Below, piece by piece: positions 8,024 through 17,701 of a stretch of 64,000 nucleotides of DNA. The notes under the pieces were generated by a model. The model ran no database searches. It had not been told where the DNA came from and saw only the letters and a list, made by a program, of their open reading frames with translations. The translations under genes were made by a program, and so were the position numbers. The stretch is from the NCBI GenBank assembly GCA_025938935.1, contig JAPCWB010000001.1, positions 1,240,001 through 1,304,000 on the forward strand, written 5' to 3'. The DNA comes from Novosphingobium sp. MW5 (GTDB taxonomy: Bacteria > Pseudomonadota > Alphaproteobacteria > Sphingomonadales > Sphingomonadaceae). Each line of letters opens with the position of its first letter. The first letter of the stretch is position 1.

Positions 8024-9523
8024 CTACTTGGGGCTCGGAGTCGCCTCGAGGATAAGCACGGCGTCTTCCCAGCGATCGGGAGGCAGCATCGAACGCTCTT
8101 CACCCTCTCCGAAAGTGCCGGCAGCGCTTTCCTCGCCGCTGCGCGGGTCGAACCAGCGTGCTTCGACCTTGCCGGACAGGCGGTTGCGCACCCTCGTTGC
8201 CGAGCCATCAGAGAAATAAACCAGCGCACGTTTGCCATCAGACGTAACAACCCCGGTCTTCAGGCTGGCCTTTTCGCCGACGCCGTTGATCATGCGGCCG
8301 TCCGGGATCCAGCGAGCCCAGTCATAGCGCTCAAGGAATTTACGGGCGATCGTGGCGAACTGATTGGCTGCAGGGAAAGCCAAAGCCTGCTTCCAGGTAT
8401 AGCCGCAGTTATAGTCGCCGCCCGTCCCCCGCATCGCCCAGATCGGGCCCGCGCCGTAGGTATGGCCTGCGCCGCCGGCGAAGAAAGTGTGATAGGCCTG
8501 TCGGCGCACCATCACCGGGGTTACCGATCCGCAGCCGTTCCGGTAGGAGCCGAATTCATAGCTTCCTTCAAGGAACAGGCTGGGCTTGACGGGTGATTTC
8601 AAACCGTAGTCGCCCAGCATCACCGGATAGACCTGATCAACTTCGCGCCAGACCTCCACGCCGTTGGCATCGAGCCACGCATCGGCGTGGAACCACTTCG
8701 ACGAGTTGTCGAGCGGATCGCCGTCCGGATGATAGGTCATGAACAGTGCGTCCCAGCCATCCGGCCTATTCCACGCCAGTTTGCGTCCCGTAACCCCTGC
8801 ACCGATTCCTTCCGCCATTGCACGGAAGACCGGGCGTTTGTCGAACGAGGCAGGGGCCTGGTTCTTGTCATAGCCATCTATCTGCGCCTTCACGTCACCG
8901 CCCAGCACCCAGATGATGTGGGGCTGGTTGCGATAGCGCGCGCCCAGGAATTCTCCGTATGCACGGGCGCGATCTTCGTTGAATATGGTGCTGGATTCGC
9001 CGAATTGCCCCGCGACGGTGGCGCGCCCCCAGGTGGGCAGCAGGGCGAGGTACATGCCTCGCTTGCGCACCGCTTCGACAACATAGTCCGCATTGTCCCA
9101 GTAATCATTTGGGGCTTGTGGACTGCCACCGGGCGTCACGGCGGGCCGGGCCGGGTCGGGGGCACTATCGCTGCCAGCGAATGGTCGGAAGCCATATGCA
9201 TCGGCGGCATTACTGGGACCAGTTGGCAGTCCGCCGCCGTGGGGATACCAGTGGATCACTGCCTGCACGACCGTGAAGCCCAGCGCCTTGCGGTTATCAA
9301 GATAGGCATCGACCTCCTCGCGCTTTAGCTGCTGGAACAAGCCCCAAGCGGTATCGCCGATCCACAGGAAGGGCGTGTTGTCCGCATGCGCAATACGGTG
9401 TCCGTCGGTCGAAACTTTCAGTGCGCCATGTGCTTGCCATGCCTCCTGCGCATGGGCGGCAAAGCTGGCATGCGTCAGTGCGGCAGAAGCGAGGCCAAGG
9501 GTCAGGCGAAGGGGGAGTTTCAT
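8024..9523 (-). CDS. GH140-like (DUF4038) glycoside hydrolase, probable apiosidase
   Basis: 499 residues from the ATG at 9523, preceded by CTGGAG. Signal peptide to about AAHAQEAW. Family signatures: ADNTPFLWIGDTAWGLFQQL near the N terminus, GFTVVQAVIHWYPHGG, and LGGDVKA in the TIM-barrel core. A C-terminal beta domain follows (DGKRALVYFSDGSATRVRN). Characterised GH140 enzymes cleave D-apiose-containing linkages in rhamnogalacturonan II. The neighbouring GH106 rhamnosidase and the pentose-type operon at 17.7-27.1 kb make apiose release the best guess. Other DUF4038 members may act on different glycosides. Confidence 0.85.
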   Translation of the reverse strand: MKLPLRLTLGLASAALTHASFAAHAQEAWQAHGALKVSTDGHRIAHADNTPFLWIGDTAWGLFQQLKREEVDAYLDNRKALGFTVVQAVIHWYPHGGGLPTGPSNAADAYGFRPFAGSDSAPDPARPAVTPGGSPQAPNDYWDNADYVVEAVRKRGMYLALLPTWGRATVAGQFGESSTIFNEDRARAYGEFLGARYRNQPHIIWVLGGDVKAQIDGYDKNQAPASFDKRPVFRAMAEGIGAGVTGRKLAWNRPDGWDALFMTYHPDGDPLDNSSKWFHADAWLDANGVEVWREVDQVYPVMLGDYGLKSPVKPSLFLEGSYEFGSYRNGCGSVTPVMVRRQAYHTFFAGGAGHTYGAGPIWAMRGTGGDYNCGYTWKQALAFPAANQFATIARKFLERYDWARWIPDGRMINGVGEKASLKTGVVTSDGKRALVYFSDGSATRVRNRLSGKVEARWFDPRSGEESAAGTFGEGEERSMLPPDRWEDAVLILEATPSPK

Positions 9524-9560
9524 TTCAATTCTCCAGCGTGAGGGGCGAAATGGGTGGCAA

Positions 9561-12500
9561 TCAGTTGTCCCTTGCAGCACGCAACACTACTGGCCCGATC
9601 AGACCGGAGGGACGAAGCGGGCTGGCGGCATCGTAGGGGTTGATTGTTGAAAAGGTCTGCGCGGCAGTGCCTGGCTGTTGAGCGCCGACAAGGGCGTTCT
9701 TCCAGTAGTTCGCCACCTCGACCTCGATCGTGTTGCGCCCAGAAACCGTCAGGCCCGCCGGCACGAAGAGCCTTGCCGGTGACCACCAGATCACGCCGAG
9801 ATCGCGCCCGTTGAAGGTAACTCGCGCCATCTCGCCCACGGTGCCGAGATCGATCTCCATAGCCTGGCCTCCCAGTGCGGTAGGGATATCGAAGTCCTTG
9901 CTGTAGATCGCGCGGCCCGAATGGAAGCGAATTGTTGAATTGGTGGAGTCCGTCCACGAGCCGAGTGGGCCGTTATCGGCAGGAAGGCTTGCGGCGGGGC
10001 CATTGAGGAAGCGCCGTTGCCAGGGGCCGTCGAGGATGATGTGATCGCTGTTTTGCGGCTGCACTTTGGGGGGCTGAATGCCGCTGTTGTCACGGATCAC
10101 GACGAAGCAGGACGTGTATGGTTCCAGCCGCAAGCCAAACTGCAAGCCGTTCTCGTTGTGCTTCAGGGCCAAGGCAGTGGTGCGGCCGTCCTCTGCTTGC
10201 CACAACTCGGCCTGCGGCTGGGAGGCAACGCTGTCTCGCAGTGTGACGTCGCCGGACCACGGTTGGCCGCTGGTATTGGCGAGGAACCAGATGTCAGTGT
10301 CCGCCGTGCGGCGATGAGTCCAGTCGAGATGGCCTTGCGAGAGTTGTAGATCGGCTTGAACGCCGAGCGCTCTCAAAGTGGCTGGTGGACTTGCCCAGAT
10401 CGCCTTTACCAACCGGGCGAAGCGGGATGGATTGTCGGCCAGACCGGCAGGCGCATCAGGTGCCTGACCAAGCACGGATCCGCCGGCACGCCTGAAGGCA
10501 AGCAACTTTTCTAGCGTCCGGATCGACAGAGTTCGTACAGAAGCGGGCAGCATGACTGCGCGATAGGTTCGGCCTTTCGGTGTTGCCAACGCGCCTTTAA
10601 GCACGCGCATCGCCTGCATCGTTTCACGGTCGATAAGGTCATAGTCGAAACCGACCGGCCTTTTGAAGCCGAGCGCCGCGCCCGCCGCGCCCTCCTCGCC
10701 GGTGAAGACGGCGATGTCGGCGACCGGCTCGCCCTGCTGCAGCAGGAACGAGGTGCGGGCGAGATAATCGGTCCAGCCGCCAGCGAGCTCGGCCCAGGTC
10801 TCATTGCGGGTGAAATGCTGGCCGTATTGGCGCAGCGTAATGCCCGGGCGGCGACTATCGGTGAAGGGCTGGTGCACCGACGTGTGCAGGATTATCCGGT
10901 TGACGCCTTCTGCGAAGAACCGGTCGGCCGTGCCGCGCCATTCGCGCGGGCCCGATGCCCATGCCTCCTCGCCTGCAGAAGTGAGGGCTTCGGCAGCGAC
11001 CAGCGGCTTGCCTTCGAGGTGTGCGGCTGAGGCGGCCTCACGGATGTCGGCCACATGTTCTGCCTTAGGTTCCGCTCCTACGCCCCGGTACCAGTACTCG
11101 CCGGTCGGCACGTCCACTCGGCGGCGCGCTTGCACACCATCGGCGATCGTCGGCAAGTCAGTGCCGGGTGCCTCGGCGAAATAGACCAGGCCCCGTGAAT
11201 GTGCACTGGCTGAGATGGCCGCGTAGTGATTGTCGGCGATGAGATCGGCGATCGTGCGCCGCCAGTCTGCAAGAAAGCGATCCGCCTCGCCAGGCTTGCC
11301 CACCAGATGTCCCGCCAACGCCGGGAGCCAAGGCAGGGGATCATAGCCGCGCCGTCTCGCGAACTCGGCCGCCAGACCTGGCGACCAATTCTGCACGCCT
11401 GCTTCCCAGCTATCGGTCAGGGCGATTGAGAGGGCGCCGCTGGTGCCCGCTGCCTTGGCGAACCGGTCATAATGGGCACCGGCGAAGCGGGAAACTGCGC
11501 CGGCATCGAGCTTGTCGACCTCAAGCCCGCGACTTTCCGGAGTGGCCGGGACAGCGACGCGCCCGGTGTTCGACCAGCCCAGCCTCAGAACTTGCCAGCA
11601 GCCGCTGCTCGGTCGCCAGTTGAGAGATCCGTCCGCTTTCAGTTTCGCTCCAAGATTGAGCACCTGCGAGGGCACAAGCCCGGCCGGCGACTGGTGGGCA
11701 GGGATGGCATAGCTCGTGCCGAAACCGGTCTTTAACTCGAAGTGGTCAATCACCGGCTCGTCAGACAACCGCGCCTCGCGCAGTTCCAGCGGCGCTTTCA
11801 CACCTACGAATTGCAGGGACCAGCTCGGGGAGAACGGGACATCGAGCGCGTAGCTCGTCACCGGACCTGCGCGACGGGGCTCGGGGGCGATTTTGGTGGC
11901 GACCTCGCCCGCTGCGGTGAGGATGTGCAAGCTTTCAAAGTTGCCGCTCACAGCCAGGGTCAGGCTGCGCGGCTGGCCTTTGCCAGTTGTCACCGTGACG
12001 AGCCCGTTCGCATCGGGAGACAGGGTGAGGGACCTGTCGAAACGCCTATCATCTAGAATGGATCTCGAAGTATCGGCCTTGCAAAGGCCAGTCGGCGCTG
12101 GAAAGGCAAAGACGGCGATATCACCGCCGGCATCGGCTGTGCGGTCGCCATTGCCGACCGGTAAGTCCTGAAATGGTCCCGCCACGACAGGCAAAGGCGC
12201 CAACCTCACTGGCCCGCGACCGGCCGCCACTGGCGTTTCAGACCAGACCAGCTTCTTCATCGCATCGGTAGGCGTGACACCGGGACCGCCACTAACGCTC
12301 CAGCCGCCGCCCGATTGCGCGCCCAGCGACAGGCCCAGCTTGCGGGCTTCGGTTGCGGCAACTTTAAAGGCGGCCTGCCACTCAGGTGTGCCAAAGCCAA
12401 CGCGGCGTTCGACTAGCTGCGGAACCGGGGGTGTCTGAAAGCCGATGTCGAAAATCAGCGCGCCAGACAGCTTGATCCGTTTCATCCAGGCAAGGTCGGC

Positions 12501-12686
12501 ACGGATGCCATCCTCGCTGACATTGCCGTTTACCCACTGCCAGAAGACCAACGGCCGAGCCTCGGCCGGCGGGTTGCGAAAGGCCATTTCGAGGGCGTTG
12601 GGCTCATCCGCCTTGGCCTGCGTTGCAGAGAGCAACGCCGCATATGCCGTGAAAGTGAGAAAGCCGGCAGTCATGGTCCTGGCCAT
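9561..12686 (-). CDS. GH106 alpha-L-rhamnosidase
   Basis: 1041 residues, the usual size for GH106. The start at 12686 is chosen because GAGGAG lies about 11 bases upstream and a signal peptide follows (MARTMTAGFLTFTAYAALLS); the frame also stays open further upstream, overlapping the receptor gene. N-terminal family motifs: RPLVFWQWVNGNVSEDGIRADL and GLSLGAQSGGGWSVSGGPGVTP. A C-terminal galactose-binding-like jelly roll follows (FHSGRAIYSKDFDIP, VEVANYWKNALVG). GH106 enzymes remove terminal alpha-L-rhamnose from pectic side chains, including rhamnogalacturonan II. It lies between the TonB receptor and GH140 genes in one run and is probably co-transcribed. Confidence 0.92.
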   Translation of the reverse strand: MARTMTAGFLTFTAYAALLSATQAKADEPNALEMAFRNPPAEARPLVFWQWVNGNVSEDGIRADLAWMKRIKLSGALIFDIGFQTPPVPQLVERRVGFGTPEWQAAFKVAATEARKLGLSLGAQSGGGWSVSGGPGVTPTDAMKKLVWSETPVAAGRGPVRLAPLPVVAGPFQDLPVGNGDRTADAGGDIAVFAFPAPTGLCKADTSRSILDDRRFDRSLTLSPDANGLVTVTTGKGQPRSLTLAVSGNFESLHILTAAGEVATKIAPEPRRAGPVTSYALDVPFSPSWSLQFVGVKAPLELREARLSDEPVIDHFELKTGFGTSYAIPAHQSPAGLVPSQVLNLGAKLKADGSLNWRPSSGCWQVLRLGWSNTGRVAVPATPESRGLEVDKLDAGAVSRFAGAHYDRFAKAAGTSGALSIALTDSWEAGVQNWSPGLAAEFARRRGYDPLPWLPALAGHLVGKPGEADRFLADWRRTIADLIADNHYAAISASAHSRGLVYFAEAPGTDLPTIADGVQARRRVDVPTGEYWYRGVGAEPKAEHVADIREAASAAHLEGKPLVAAEALTSAGEEAWASGPREWRGTADRFFAEGVNRIILHTSVHQPFTDSRRPGITLRQYGQHFTRNETWAELAGGWTDYLARTSFLLQQGEPVADIAVFTGEEGAAGAALGFKRPVGFDYDLIDRETMQAMRVLKGALATPKGRTYRAVMLPASVRTLSIRTLEKLLAFRRAGGSVLGQAPDAPAGLADNPSRFARLVKAIWASPPATLRALGVQADLQLSQGHLDWTHRRTADTDIWFLANTSGQPWSGDVTLRDSVASQPQAELWQAEDGRTTALALKHNENGLQFGLRLEPYTSCFVVIRDNSGIQPPKVQPQNSDHIILDGPWQRRFLNGPAASLPADNGPLGSWTDSTNSTIRFHSGRAIYSKDFDIPTALGGQAMEIDLGTVGEMARVTFNGRDLGVIWWSPARLFVPAGLTVSGRNTIEVEVANYWKNALVGAQQPGTAAQTFSTINPYDAASPLRPSGLIGPVVLRAARDN

Positions 12687-12759
12687 CACAACCGGCTCCT
12701 CGGCAGCTGGGGGCGTCACGGGGGAACAACGATGGGCTTGTCCCTCCCCCGCGCCTTTC

Positions 12760-15700
12760 TCAAAAGTCTGCGCGCAGACCGAAGGTGAAGATTCTGCCAG
12801 CACCCGACGAGTACTTGCGAACCACGCTCGGATCGTAAAGCCACTGGCTTTCCGGCTCATTGAAAACGTTCTGGACCGCGAAGTCGGCCTTGAAATTCTT
12901 CGTAATCTTGTAGCTCATCTTGAAGTCGACATATTGGCTGCCCTCTGTGCCGCTGAAATCGTTATACGGGTTGGTGCAGACGCCGCCGGTGGCTGGATCG
13001 GTCAGCAGGCCCGGCGGGCAGACGCCGATCGACTGGGGGAAGACTGAGGCATAGCGATCTCGCCAGGAGTACGATACGCGTGCTTCGAACGGACCCTTCT
13101 CATAGAAAAGTGTCGCGTTAAGCGAGTGGGGCGAGGCAAACGGCCACGGCGCCTTTGCTTGTGTCCCCTGCTGGGTGAGGTACGACAGTTCCGATTTCAG
13201 GTAAGTGAAATTCGCCTGCACGCCGAACCCGTCGAACGGTTTGGGCAGGAAGGAGAGCACCTGCTGGAACTGCACTTCGACACCTTTCACATAACCACCC
13301 GGGCTATCGACGAAAGAAGTGATTGCCCAGATGTTATCGCCGTCCATGTAGGCCGACTGCTGCGCGGTCAGCGTCAAACCGTTGCGGATGGCGGCATAAG
13401 TTTCTGGCGGCAGAAACTCGTCGAGCTTGGCATTAAAGGTCTGCTGACGGGGGTAATCACCCAGCTTCTTGTAGAATAGTGCAAGCGACAGCATTGTTTT
13501 GCTGTTCGGGTACCATTCTACTACGAAGTCGATGTTGTTCGAGCGGAATGGCTTAAGCGTGGGGTTGCCCAGAGTGACGCGCGGCAGGTTCGAGGAATCT
13601 GGCGTCGTGCCGATGGAGATCGAAGTGACACCGGGTCCGAGATTGCCGAGCTGCGGGCGCGCCATGGTCTTGGCGAGCGCAAGTCGGGCAACAAGCTTGT
13701 CAGTGAATTCATAGTTGAAGTTTGCCGAAGGCAGAACGTCGGTGTACTCGTTGGCACCGGCAATTTCGACGCCGTTGAAGGCACCCGTGGTTCCCACCGA
13801 ACGGCTGTTTACGCGTGTACGTGCGACGCGAACACCCAAGTTTCCGCGAAGCGGGCGACCAAACAGGTCAAAGTTGAAATCGCCCTGGACATAGCCGCTG
13901 AGGTCGCGCTCCTTGACGTAGAGGATGTTGCCGTTCTCGTTGGCAAGGCGCCAGTCGGCAAACTGGTTCACGCAGTCGCATGTGTATCCGAAGATCTTTT
14001 CAAACACCTTGCGATCGGGCGACCACCAGCTGGTCGGTGTTCCGGCGGGCAGGTCGAGCCCCTCGCCGAAGGTAACCTGGCTGCCCATCTGTGCCAGCGT
14101 CAGGTTGGCATAGAGTGGATTATTGGTGTCGCGGCCGTACTTGTTGAGCTCCTTGATCGTCGAGATTACGCCGCGCGAGACCTGCTTCTGCGAGGCGCGA
14201 TAATCATAATTGCGCTGGCTGGCACCGAACAGAAGCCAAAACTTGTCCGGAATGATGTTCCAATTAAAGTCGCCCCGGAAAGTCTGGTACTTGTTATCGC
14301 TCTCGCGGGTGTAACGTGCGATGCCCGCGTACCCCTTTACCAGATCACCGCCCCCAAACTCGTTGACGTTGGTAACGTCGAAGCCCGGCTGGAAGGTGGG
14401 CATGACTCCGCCCTGGCGCTCGTCGAAGACGAAATTGTTCTTGTCGAGCGCGAAGACATCGGTGCGACCGCCATCGATCCTGAGCTCGCTGCTCGAGCGG
14501 CCCCAGGTGAAGGTTCCGCTAAGCCGTTCAGAGAAGTCCTGCTCAAGGCGGATGTCGAACTGATAATATTTGCTGCGGTTCTGCGCGTAGGCGTCGTTCG
14601 TCAGCCAATCGACCCGGTTAAGCTTCAAGTAGTCGATTTGTCCGGCGCCGTTGGCATGTGCATCGACGATCGCGGTGTGTTCCTTGCCGACCATCTGATC
14701 GTAATTGAGGATGCCGCGGGGATCCGTCGCTGCAGCCGCAGCATTGTATCCGGGCGAGTTCGGGTTGTTGTAATAATCGTATGTGTCGAGATTGTATGGG
14801 TTGGTAGACCAGGTGTTGACGTTCAGCACTGATGGCACACTGACATAGGTCGATCCATTCCAGTATTGGGCCGTTGGCAACACAGCCACACTAGCGTTGC
14901 CCAGAGTTCCAGTGCAGTCCAGGGTTGCGCTGGTGGTGCAGCTGTTCCCATAGACACCGCGGCGGTCACCAAAATAGCTTGCACCCGTGCCCGAGAAGGG
15001 GCGGAGGCCGGTCGAGGTGTTCGTAAGTCCGATTTCCGCACGTGCATTGTCGAAGTGGCGGTTAAGGCCGAACGCGCCCAGAATGTGGGAATCGCTGTCA
15101 GCATCAAATTTGGCGTAAAGGCCGTCAATACGCAGCCGAGTGTGGTCGGTAGGGCGCCATTCCACTGTGCCGGTAAGGCCAAGGCGCTCTTGTTCGAGCT
15201 CCTGCTTTTGCAGAGTTGTGAGTGCGGGCATGTTCGCAGCGAGGTTGTTGGATACGACTGAATAGGCCGTAGGGTCCGAGCCGAACATCAAAGAGTTTGC
15301 ATCGATCCCGAAGGCGGTCCGGCCAATGCCTGACGCTGCCGCGCTTGTCGTGCTGGGCGTCGGTATGGCGAACCCCCAGAAGCAGTTCAGCGGCGAACGA
15401 TTGGTGGTTGCGTTGACTGTTGGCGCGCCGCTGGTGATGCAAACCGGTGTATTGGCGTTGCCGGTGCCGTTCTGGACTGGGCCGGCAAGGTCGGAGCCGC
15501 GATAGATGACTTCGAACTGGCCGGGGTTGCGGTCATAAAAGCTCAGGCTCGATTTGCGCTTCTGATATGCGCCCGACAGGGTGATGCCCAAGGTGTCGTT
15601 GAAGAAGGTGTTCGATACCACCCCGGCAAAACGCGGGTTATGCTGCTTGTCGTTCTGGTAGAAGGTGTCCTGCGCCGAGACGCTGACATGGAAGCCCTTC

Positions 15701-16296
15701 TTCTTGAAGGCGGTACCCGTATCGATATCGACCGTCGAGCCGAGTGAGCCTTCGTCCACCGTGGCTTCGGCCGACTTGCGCACAGTGAGCCTGCTGAACA
15801 GGTCGGATGCGAAGACGTTGAAGTCGAAGCCGCGGGTGCGGTTGATGTTGGTCTGTCCTTCGTTGTTGCCGGCAGCAGCAACGGTTTCGATGCCGTTAAG
15901 ACGGGTGCGGACGAAATCGCCACCAAGGCCGCGCACAGTAATGGTGCGCCCTTCGCCGTTCTCACGCTCAATGTTGATGCCGGGAAGTCGCTGCAGCGCT
16001 TCAGCGAGGTTCGATTCCGGGAACTTGCCGACATCTTCAGCCGAGATCACGTCGATCATCGTGTTGGATCGACGCTTTTCCTCAAGCGACTTGATGACCG
16101 AAGCTGTATAGCCGGTCACGACGATTTCATTGCCGGCTGTGTCGGACTCTGTCTTCTTGGCGGTCTCCGCAGCCGCAGCGTCCTGTGCCTGCGCTTGAGC
16201 CTGCACCGGCTCCACGAGCAACATGGAAACCGTCGCCAGCGAAACGCCCGCGCACAAACCCCTCAACGAGCGCGCATGCATGCCATTCATCCTCAT
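12760..16296 (-). CDS. TonB-dependent outer-membrane receptor, pectin oligosaccharide type
   Basis: 1178 residues. A signal peptide ends near VQAQAQAQ. A TonB-box-like ETAGNEIVVTGY segment leads into the plug (DVISAEDVGKFPESNLAEAL, RLPGINIERENGEGRTITVRG). A ~1000-residue barrel ends with the terminal Phe of IFTFGLRADF. This is the sphingomonad/Caulobacter carbohydrate-receptor type. An ATG at 16290 is as good a start as 16296, because AGGGG at 16299-16303 is better spaced for it. It heads the run GH106-GH140-CE12, suggesting import of pectic oligosaccharides across the outer membrane, energised by TonB (56733) and ExbB/D. Confidence 0.93.
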   Translation of the reverse strand: MRMNGMHARSLRGLCAGVSLATVSMLLVEPVQAQAQAQDAAAAETAKKTESDTAGNEIVVTGYTASVIKSLEEKRRSNTMIDVISAEDVGKFPESNLAEALQRLPGINIERENGEGRTITVRGLGGDFVRTRLNGIETVAAAGNNEGQTNINRTRGFDFNVFASDLFSRLTVRKSAEATVDEGSLGSTVDIDTGTAFKKKGFHVSVSAQDTFYQNDKQHNPRFAGVVSNTFFNDTLGITLSGAYQKRKSSLSFYDRNPGQFEVIYRGSDLAGPVQNGTGNANTPVCITSGAPTVNATTNRSPLNCFWGFAIPTPSTTSAAASGIGRTAFGIDANSLMFGSDPTAYSVVSNNLAANMPALTTLQKQELEQERLGLTGTVEWRPTDHTRLRIDGLYAKFDADSDSHILGAFGLNRHFDNARAEIGLTNTSTGLRPFSGTGASYFGDRRGVYGNSCTTSATLDCTGTLGNASVAVLPTAQYWNGSTYVSVPSVLNVNTWSTNPYNLDTYDYYNNPNSPGYNAAAAATDPRGILNYDQMVGKEHTAIVDAHANGAGQIDYLKLNRVDWLTNDAYAQNRSKYYQFDIRLEQDFSERLSGTFTWGRSSSELRIDGGRTDVFALDKNNFVFDERQGGVMPTFQPGFDVTNVNEFGGGDLVKGYAGIARYTRESDNKYQTFRGDFNWNIIPDKFWLLFGASQRNYDYRASQKQVSRGVISTIKELNKYGRDTNNPLYANLTLAQMGSQVTFGEGLDLPAGTPTSWWSPDRKVFEKIFGYTCDCVNQFADWRLANENGNILYVKERDLSGYVQGDFNFDLFGRPLRGNLGVRVARTRVNSRSVGTTGAFNGVEIAGANEYTDVLPSANFNYEFTDKLVARLALAKTMARPQLGNLGPGVTSISIGTTPDSSNLPRVTLGNPTLKPFRSNNIDFVVEWYPNSKTMLSLALFYKKLGDYPRQQTFNAKLDEFLPPETYAAIRNGLTLTAQQSAYMDGDNIWAITSFVDSPGGYVKGVEVQFQQVLSFLPKPFDGFGVQANFTYLKSELSYLTQQGTQAKAPWPFASPHSLNATLFYEKGPFEARVSYSWRDRYASVFPQSIGVCPPGLLTDPATGGVCTNPYNDFSGTEGSQYVDFKMSYKITKNFKADFAVQNVFNEPESQWLYDPSVVRKYSSGAGRIFTFGLRADF

Positions 16297-16371
16297 TCCC
16301 CTTGGTAACCGGTGTCATGCTTTGACTGGGTGGAAGATTGCCTGAGTCGTCCGCACAACTCAACCGAAAAC

Positions 16372-16402
16372 TTTCGAATTTTGTCGTTTTCGCTTTCGCT
16401 CG
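16372..16402. promoter_or_regulatory. TTTCG-type direct repeats upstream of the TonB receptor
   Basis: TTTCG at 16372-16376 is followed by TTGTCGTTTTCGCTTTCGCT within 16381-16402. Runs of TTTCG-like pentamers are the usual operator form of DeoR-family repressors. The site is ~75 bases before the receptor start and resembles the motif in the divergent promoter at 21062. The regulator at 24385 is the obvious candidate; this is inference. Confidence 0.45.
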
Positions 16403-16558
16403 AAGATTCGAGATCAAAATTCCGCAGAATTACGAGAATATCTTGGCAAAAACCAATCGAATGAACGGCAGAGAAGTGCCCAAAGAGCAGCCGTGTTCAT
16501 TCCGACAGAGCGGATACGAAACTTTCCGAAATGTCTTTGCGACGTTGCTTACTCGGAT

Positions 16559-17662
16559 TCAGCGCTTTCGCTTGCGGGCTTTCCAGGCCGGGTAGTCCTG
16601 CGCGATCAGCTTTTCCGCCCAGTTGCCGTAATATCCGTAGCCTGTTCGACGCTCGCGCTCGATCTCTCCGAAGGTGTAGTGAAACGCCGAGTCGCGGCCG
16701 AGGAAGATCGGGCGGCTGGTTTCGAGTTCATAGAATCGCGCCCAGATCCTTGGTGCACCTTTGTCAGCAATTACGCGCCGGTCTGGCTGGCCGTCGGCAT
16801 TTGTGAAATCTTCCACCCGAACGTTCTGGACCGCTGCCTTGTCGAGCCATTGCACCGCTCCATCGATGGCGGCGGCAATTTCCGGCGTGGCATCGAACTT
16901 CATCAGGAAGCGCACGATGCCAACAGTCTCGCCTCCCGAGATCGAAGGAGGCTCATACTTTCGTGCCCAAGCTGGGTTCAGGGTTTGAGGATCATACTGC
17001 GCGCACCAGCCGGCGAGCTTGCCATCGACTTTGAGCTGCGTGCGAAGGATCACGTCGAGCCCCTTGCGCACCGCCACAGCTGCAGCTGTGCGGCGTTTCG
17101 TATCGACGAAGGCGAACTCCTTTTGGCCGTGGGCCACGTCCAGCAGCAATTCGAGCACGTGGACCATGGCATCATCGTTAAAGGTTACGTTGCTGTAATA
17201 CCCCTTGAGCAGTGGGAAGAACTGCGGCCAGCCACCATTGGGATATTGCGCAGCGAACAGGTAATCTAGGCCGCGCTCCACTGCTGCACGATAGCGCGGA
17301 TCGGCATGGGCGGCGTTGACGCGCGCCAGATAGCGGATCGGCATGGTCGTGCCGCCATTGTCGATCGTGTTCGCCTTTCCTTCGACCAGTTTGGCGAGGT
17401 TTTCCGGCGTTCCAGGATCGACCGTCAGGTCAAGATTCTTGGGCCAGCCGCCCTCCGCTGACTGGTACCGAAGTACTGCATCGGCAACTTGCAGCCCTTG
17501 AGGAGAGCCATAGAAGCCGTCGGACTGGCGCAATATCCCCGTGCCCCAACGCAGCTTTGCGGGAGCCTCAGCCGCTTTTGCCTGAACGGAAATCGGCGGG
17601 ACGGGTGCCAAGGCGAAAGCCATGGCCGAAATACCAATAGCAGTCAGCGTCTTCCTGTTCAT
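16559..17662 (-). CDS. Pectate lyase, PL10 family
   Basis: 367 residues with a signal peptide (cleavage after about ISVQAKA). PL10 features: ADAVLRYQSAEGGWPKNLDL at ~60-80, NTIDNGGTTMPIRYLARV, QYPNGGWPQFFPL, and GWCAQYDPQTLNPAWARKYEPPS split across ~225-245. The family cleaves polygalacturonate by beta-elimination using Ca2+. It is the last gene of a minus-strand unit (split transketolase, FGGY kinase, lyase), tying backbone cleavage to the sugar-catabolic operon. The gap to the kinase is about 40 bases. Assignment is firm at family level. Confidence 0.9.
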   Translation of the reverse strand: MNRKTLTAIGISAMAFALAPVPPISVQAKAAEAPAKLRWGTGILRQSDGFYGSPQGLQVADAVLRYQSAEGGWPKNLDLTVDPGTPENLAKLVEGKANTIDNGGTTMPIRYLARVNAAHADPRYRAAVERGLDYLFAAQYPNGGWPQFFPLLKGYYSNVTFNDDAMVHVLELLLDVAHGQKEFAFVDTKRRTAAAVAVRKGLDVILRTQLKVDGKLAGWCAQYDPQTLNPAWARKYEPPSISGGETVGIVRFLMKFDATPEIAAAIDGAVQWLDKAAVQNVRVEDFTNADGQPDRRVIADKGAPRIWARFYELETSRPIFLGRDSAFHYTFGEIERERRTGYGYYGNWAEKLIAQDYPAWKARKRKR

Positions 17663-17701
17663 GCCATTCTCCCCAAAATTGCGCCTTTCGCTGGCGCTCG
17701 A